Origin: Formosa sp. Hel3_A1_48
GTDB lineage: Bacteria; Bacteroidota; Bacteroidia; Flavobacteriales; Flavobacteriaceae
Assembly (NCBI RefSeq): GCF_001735715.1
Contig: NZ_CP017259.1
Coordinates: 1,485,501 to 1,549,500 of the forward strand
Length of the DNA stretch: 64,000 bases
Direction of reading: 5' to 3'
The translations under genes were made by a program, and so were the position numbers. Positions 61,201 to 64,000 of this stretch are shown one piece after another. The notes under the pieces are model-generated. The model was not told where the DNA came from. It did not search any database and worked only from the letters and a program-made list of their open reading frames with translations. Every line of letters starts with the position of its first letter. Within the stretch, counting starts at the first letter, position 1.

Positions 61201-63351
61201 GATAACATTTTTTGGGAATGGAGTTTTGATGGAGGATTAACTTGGACTTTTGTGCCTGAAACACCATCTAGTTTTGAAAATGTAAGTACAAATACTTTGG
61301 AGATTTTTAATGTTTCTGATACATATACAAACACTTTTTTTCGAGCACAGATGCAAAGAACGGACGTAGTATGTAAATCTTATTATTCTGATGAGGTACA
61401 GCTCATTGTGAATCCATTGCCAGTAATTGTTGAAGATGTAAGCCTTTTTCAGTGCGATCAAGATACTGATGGAATTACAATATTTAATTTGAACGAAGCC
61501 AATGAACTTATTTCTGTAGATTATTTAAATGAAACCTTTAGCTTTTATTTCGATGAATCAGAAGCACTTCTTGGAACGCCAAACAGTATAGCAGATCCCG
61601 TAAATTATCAAAACACGAATTCAGATCCAACAATTAATCCCAACCAAATTTTTGTTCGAGTAGAAACAATTAATGGCTGTTCGCGTGTGGCTCAGCTAGA
61701 CCTTTTTGTTTCGACAACCCAAATTCCTACTGGTTTTTCAATTCCTCCGTACCAAGAATGTTTTGATGACTCTGATGGCTCTACGACTTTTGATTTTAGC
61801 GATTCTGAAGCTACTATTTTAGGAATTTTCCCGCCTACTCAACCCCTTACAGTAGCCTATTATGAGTCTGAATTGGATGCCTTATCTGAAATCAATCCTA
61901 TACTTGATATTCAAAATTACGAGAATACTTCAGGAGTCAATCAGTTCATTTGGGTTCGCGTAGACTCTGATATCGATAATTCGTGTGTTGGTTTAGGACA
62001 GTATATCGATTTGATAGTAAACCCAATACCTGTTTTGAACACCCCAGTTGATCCTTATTTTTGCGTTGGCCCTCCAAATTCTTTTAACTTAAATTTAGCT
62101 AATAAATATGATGCTTTTGTTTTGGATGGTCAATCTGCTGCCGACTTCACGGTAAGTTATTTTATAAGCTTAACAGATGCAGAAAGTTCTACCTCCGAAA
62201 TTTTTACAGTAACCAATTCTGCTTCCTTTGTTCAGATTGTTTATAAAATAACAAATAACACTACAGGCTGTTATGATATTGATACTTTTGAAATTGATTT
62301 TATAGAAATACCAGCAGCAAATCAACCAGCAGATTTTTCAGAATGTGACACTAATAATGATGGAATTTATCTTTTTGACACATCAACTTTGGAAGCTCAA
62401 ATTTTAGGAGGACAAACCACAATGAATATTGCATACTACGATGGTTTAGGAAACCCTCTTGAGGACGAAAATGGACAAATTATTACCAGCCCTTTTCCTG
62501 ATGAGTTCTTATCATCATCTCAAACCATAACAGCAATAGTTTTTAATGGGATTTGCACAGACGCTTCAATAGATATATCATTTTTAGTGAATCCCAATAC
62601 AAATTTTTCTGTGGATGATATTGTCATCTGCGATGGATCTTCTCAACTGATACAACTCAATATGGAGGACTCTTCATCCTCTTTCAAATATACTTGGACT
62701 TTACCGGATTCTACAGTTGTAAACACCCTGCAACCCGAGCTTGATGTAGCTCAAATTGGCGTTTACAATATTTCCGTTACAAACCTAAATGGCAGTTGTT
62801 TTTTTTCACAACCTTTTGAAGTATTTGAATCTGAAGGGCCATCAATTTCTATGGATAATATTACAATTGTGGAGGGGACTTCCAATAATTCAATCACTAT
62901 AGACGAGGCTGCACTTGGGTCAGCAAATTATGAGTTTAAACTTATTGACGAAAATGGAAATTTGGTATCTGGATATCAAGATATTGGTTATTTTGGACAG
63001 CTTACAGGTGGATTTTATTCACTATATGTTCGAGACGAATTGCGCTGCGAGGAAGTTGTAATAACAGTACCTGTGCTATATATTATGAATTTCTTTACAC
63101 CAAATGGAGATGGGTTCAATGATACTTGGAAAATCAAAGGGATACGTTCAAATAATTATAACTTTTCAAAAATTTCTGTTTTTGATCGTTATGGAAAGTT
63201 GTTGAAAAACATGACCATTAACTCAAACTTTTGGGATGGAACTTACAATGGTGTATTGATGCCAACAAATGATTATTGGTATAGTATCGAACTGACTAAA
63301 ATTGACGGAACTCATTTTGTTCGTCAAGGGCATTTCACTCTGCGCCGCTAA
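58237..63351 (+). CDS. Giant surface protein with calcium-binding repeats and type B T9SS C-terminal domain
   Basis: A 1704-residue secreted protein. Signal peptide about 1-27 (HKLFALLLFVLFFDTPLIAQ). An N-terminal IgGFc-binding-like beta region (about 30-470, SRTHYIPPITTAQNSNALPQ) is followed by an Ig-like domain (about 480-550) and a long calcium-binding thrombospondin type 3 stretch (about 555-915, repeats such as DSDGDNIEDAVDLDSDNDG and DSDADGLPDFIELDSDAD) that contains one inserted beta domain (about 585-750). Several Ig-like domains (about 1000-1610) follow, then a gliding-motility-associated type B C-terminal domain (about 1617-1704, NFFTPNGDGFNDTW, ISVFDRYGKLLKNM). It is predicted to be exported by the type IX system. 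It sits between nadE and gldB, without its own PorP/SprF gene. Confidence 0.93.
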   Translation: MFKVLKLHKLFALLLFVLFFDTPLIAQLSRTHYIPPITTAQNSNALPQNQYLHISSPSTEAINVEVTQIGTGSTSYSLSNTAPLEIFIGSGETTPFVVSSLNTATKITNKGYIIQSEKPVYVSARLTGGNQNQAGSLVSKGLSGLGQTFRAGTFTNLKNFSSSNQDYLNFISVMATENNTQVNFTDIPADVVIENGTPLTTNLNVGESYIIALDPSITPSNRDGLIGALISSTKPIVVNCGSFNGSNSDGNGRDAGIDQIAPLETIAVDNQTFSEYVFVRANGYDAIERPLIVAHYDNTEVWTSGDSGSGVFQGSINAGEYLSLDGSLFSTQSSNGSNPGGNLYVWTSKTTFAYQGIGGTNNDANQELFFVPPLNCKAPRAIDNIPLIESSGSTGANFNGGITIVAEAGADVNINGAPTTAPPQVILGNSNFVTYLISGLSGNVSVTSDGQIYVSYYGASGAAALGGFYSGFIFKPEITSTALDVTVDNICIPFIELNLGSEETFDAYQWFFNGAPIVGATSETHIPTTPGYYQLEGIITDCSSVLSDNIPVSGCAGDSDDDGQNNNFDVDIDNDGILNTEESNCNFDFDLSSDVGLYFTASTTTSSENITSDPFEGFTNQIMHLSASPKVGNIQSTTTYQLVFDAPTHFKIEQAPATFTTGAMNDEEDYKLSVPADQTITVLNPDNQLLIDINYDGIYDNNVQEFTAFEIRFKLNSAALPTGNGTFSFQSYSASQFEIEYNNISEINSNSVAFQLTQACRSIDSDGDNIEDAVDLDSDNDGIFDVVESGNSALDTNGNGRVDGMDTNDSDSDGHHDLAQSPIDTDLDSIPDYLDLDSDNDGLFDLFEAGIGFNTLDMDNNGQIDLGFTDDNFNGSSDVAESIIPLDSDADGLPDFIELDSDADDCFDVDEAGFTGTLGVLSGTSIDTNGLVLGGDGYGLAIDTNADGLFDYQDLINITTQSLNTPLFVCEEGNITIEIILESNSDDYDNIFWEWSFDGGLTWTFVPETPSSFENVSTNTLEIFNVSDTYTNTFFRAQMQRTDVVCKSYYSDEVQLIVNPLPVIVEDVSLFQCDQDTDGITIFNLNEANELISVDYLNETFSFYFDESEALLGTPNSIADPVNYQNTNSDPTINPNQIFVRVETINGCSRVAQLDLFVSTTQIPTGFSIPPYQECFDDSDGSTTFDFSDSEATILGIFPPTQPLTVAYYESELDALSEINPILDIQNYENTSGVNQFIWVRVDSDIDNSCVGLGQYIDLIVNPIPVLNTPVDPYFCVGPPNSFNLNLANKYDAFVLDGQSAADFTVSYFISLTDAESSTSEIFTVTNSASFVQIVYKITNNTTGCYDIDTFEIDFIEIPAANQPADFSECDTNNDGIYLFDTSTLEAQILGGQTTMNIAYYDGLGNPLEDENGQIITSPFPDEFLSSSQTITAIVFNGICTDASIDISFLVNPNTNFSVDDIVICDGSSQLIQLNMEDSSSSFKYTWTLPDSTVVNTLQPELDVAQIGVYNISVTNLNGSCFFSQPFEVFESEGPSISMDNITIVEGTSNNSITIDEAALGSANYEFKLIDENGNLVSGYQDIGYFGQLTGGFYSLYVRDELRCEEVVITVPVLYIMNFFTPNGDGFNDTWKIKGIRSNNYNFSKISVFDRYGKLLKNMTINSNFWDGTYNGVLMPTNDYWYSIELTKIDGTHFVRQGHFTLRR

Positions 63352-63357
63352 ATGTAT

Positions 63358-63382
63358 GGGAATTGCTTCAAATTCCTGTTTT
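63358..63382 (+). terminator. Possible weak terminator before gldB
   Basis: GGAATT and AATTCC pair around a 6-base loop, followed by TGTTTTC. The stem is short and AT-rich, so termination would be partial. Confidence 0.35.
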
Positions 63383-63400
63383 CATTTGAATACTAATGAC

Positions 63401-63408
63401 TATTTTTG
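63401..63408 (+). promoter_or_regulatory. -7 promoter element for gldB
   Basis: TATTTTTG matches TAnnTTTG, 14 bases before the ATG at 63423 and 26 bases before the ATG at 63435. Confidence 0.55.
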
Positions 63409-63434
63409 TTAAATAGTTTCTGATGAGTTACACC

Positions 63435-64000
63435 ATGATTCAAATTAATCATTTGATAAATAAATTAAAAAAAATAGGCGTTTTTCTTATCCTATTGATG
63501 TGTTTGTCATGTAATAAAAATGCTCAATTAGAAAAAGAAATTGAAGCTATTTCAATGGATTTAAAAGTTGAACGTTTTGATCAAGCTTTTATGAAAATTA
63601 CAGAAAAGACACTTCCATTTTATAAAACAGCTTACCCTTTTCTGTTTCCAAACCACATTTCTGACTCTGTCCTTTTAGAACGTACTAAAGACCCTATTCA
63701 AAAGCTGATTCAAAAGTCAGTTGATAGTGTTTTTAGTGATTTTCAAGAGACTGAAGCGGAGGTGATCGCTTTTTACAAACACCTAAAATATTATAATCCA
63801 TCATTAAAAAAACCACGTGTCATAACAGTTTTTTCAGATGTTGATTACCGTAATAAAGTTATCGTCACAGACTCTATAGTTTTAATTAGTATTGATAATT
63901 ATTTGGGTGCTGATCATGAGTTTTATGAAAGCTTTTATAGTTATATTCGGAAAAATTTAAAGAGGGATCAAATTGTGATGGACCTTGCTGATGCTTATGC
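63435..64000 (+). CDS. gldB: Gliding motility lipoprotein GldB, 3' end missing
   Basis: The frame is open from the ATG at 63435 (or 63423, four codons earlier) to the right edge, giving at least 188 codons. It begins with a lipoprotein signal (IGVFLILLMCLSC, lipid Cys at about 26) and continues with MDLKVERFDQAFMK, YPFLFPNHISDSVLLERTKDP and, near the edge, VMDLADAY, a pattern I recognise as GldB, an essential lipoprotein for gliding and type IX secretion in F. johnsoniae. The C-terminal part and the usual partner gldC would lie beyond the window. Together with gldD and gldE it points to a gliding or T9SS-bearing organism. Confidence 0.88.
   Translation, partial: MIQINHLINKLKKIGVFLILLMCLSCNKNAQLEKEIEAISMDLKVERFDQAFMKITEKTLPFYKTAYPFLFPNHISDSVLLERTKDPIQKLIQKSVDSVFSDFQETEAEVIAFYKHLKYYNPSLKKPRVITVFSDVDYRNKVIVTDSIVLISIDNYLGADHEFYESFYSYIRKNLKRDQIVMDLADAY

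Overview
The window is a contiguous stretch of an AT-rich Bacteroidota chromosome, almost certainly from a marine-type member of the Flavobacteriaceae. The evidence is the gliding-motility genes gldB, gldD and gldE, proteins with type B type-IX-secretion C-termini, a PorP/SprF plus PorE-like pair, TonB receptors with carboxypeptidase-like N-terminal plugs, DUF3078/DUF2480/DUF5689/DUF3108 proteins, almost no Shine-Dalgarno sequences, and repeated TAnnTTTG (-7) promoter boxes. I see no tRNA, rRNA, CRISPR array, insertion sequence, integrase or phage gene; the window looks like vertically inherited core genome with a few accessory surface loci.

Layout. 0-7 kb: aromatic amino-acid catabolism (hmgA cut by the left edge, hppD, a tryptophan 2,3-dioxygenase) interleaved with a DUF3108 protein, an M23 peptidase and pgi. 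7-16 kb: two TonB-dependent receptors, a small 4-helix membrane protein, a secreted endonuclease/phosphatase-family enzyme divergent from the second receptor, and a DUF5689 lipoprotein. 16-23.4 kb (minus): a three-gene surface unit consisting of a 1443-residue type B T9SS adhesin with three tandem N-terminal repeats, a PorP/SprF-like barrel and a PorE-like OmpA protein. 23.5-25.7 kb: hflX and a DUF3078 protein. 25.7-32.9 kb (minus): a full SUF iron-sulfur operon (sufA, sufB, lipoprotein, sufC, sufD, sufS, lipoprotein, sufE, sufT-like, DUF2480). 33-37.6 kb (minus): four overlapping or nearly abutting exported-protein genes (choice-of-anchor B protein, propeller-like repeat protein, MbnP-like protein, di-heme peroxidase) that look like one copper/redox surface system.

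37.6-44.5 kb: thiL; the mutY-ssb-gldE-gldD operon (minus); and HU, a 29-residue highly basic peptide and RNase G (plus). 44.5-48.8 kb: leuA-leuC-leuD-leuB (minus). 48.9-50.5 kb: an unrecognised helical-repeat protein. 50.5-53.6 kb: a SAM-I-type riboswitch leading metY, an OsmC-family gene and a metX-like gene. 53.6-58.1 kb: polyprenyl synthase, dnaG, a LuxR-type response regulator with a degenerate receiver, and nadE. 58.2-64 kb: a second, 1704-residue type B T9SS surface protein, then gldB cut by the right edge.

The most interesting material: the four-gene MbnP/di-heme peroxidase operon; two uncharacterised lipoprotein genes embedded in the SUF operon, one resembling the NlpE C-terminal OB domain; loss or change of classical zinc ligands in three different proteins (DnaG, RNase G, M23 peptidase); a response regulator lacking the phospho-acceptor aspartate; a strong hairpin directly before RNase G; and the 29-residue basic peptide gene. 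All functional statements rest on recognised motifs and context only; no database search was possible.
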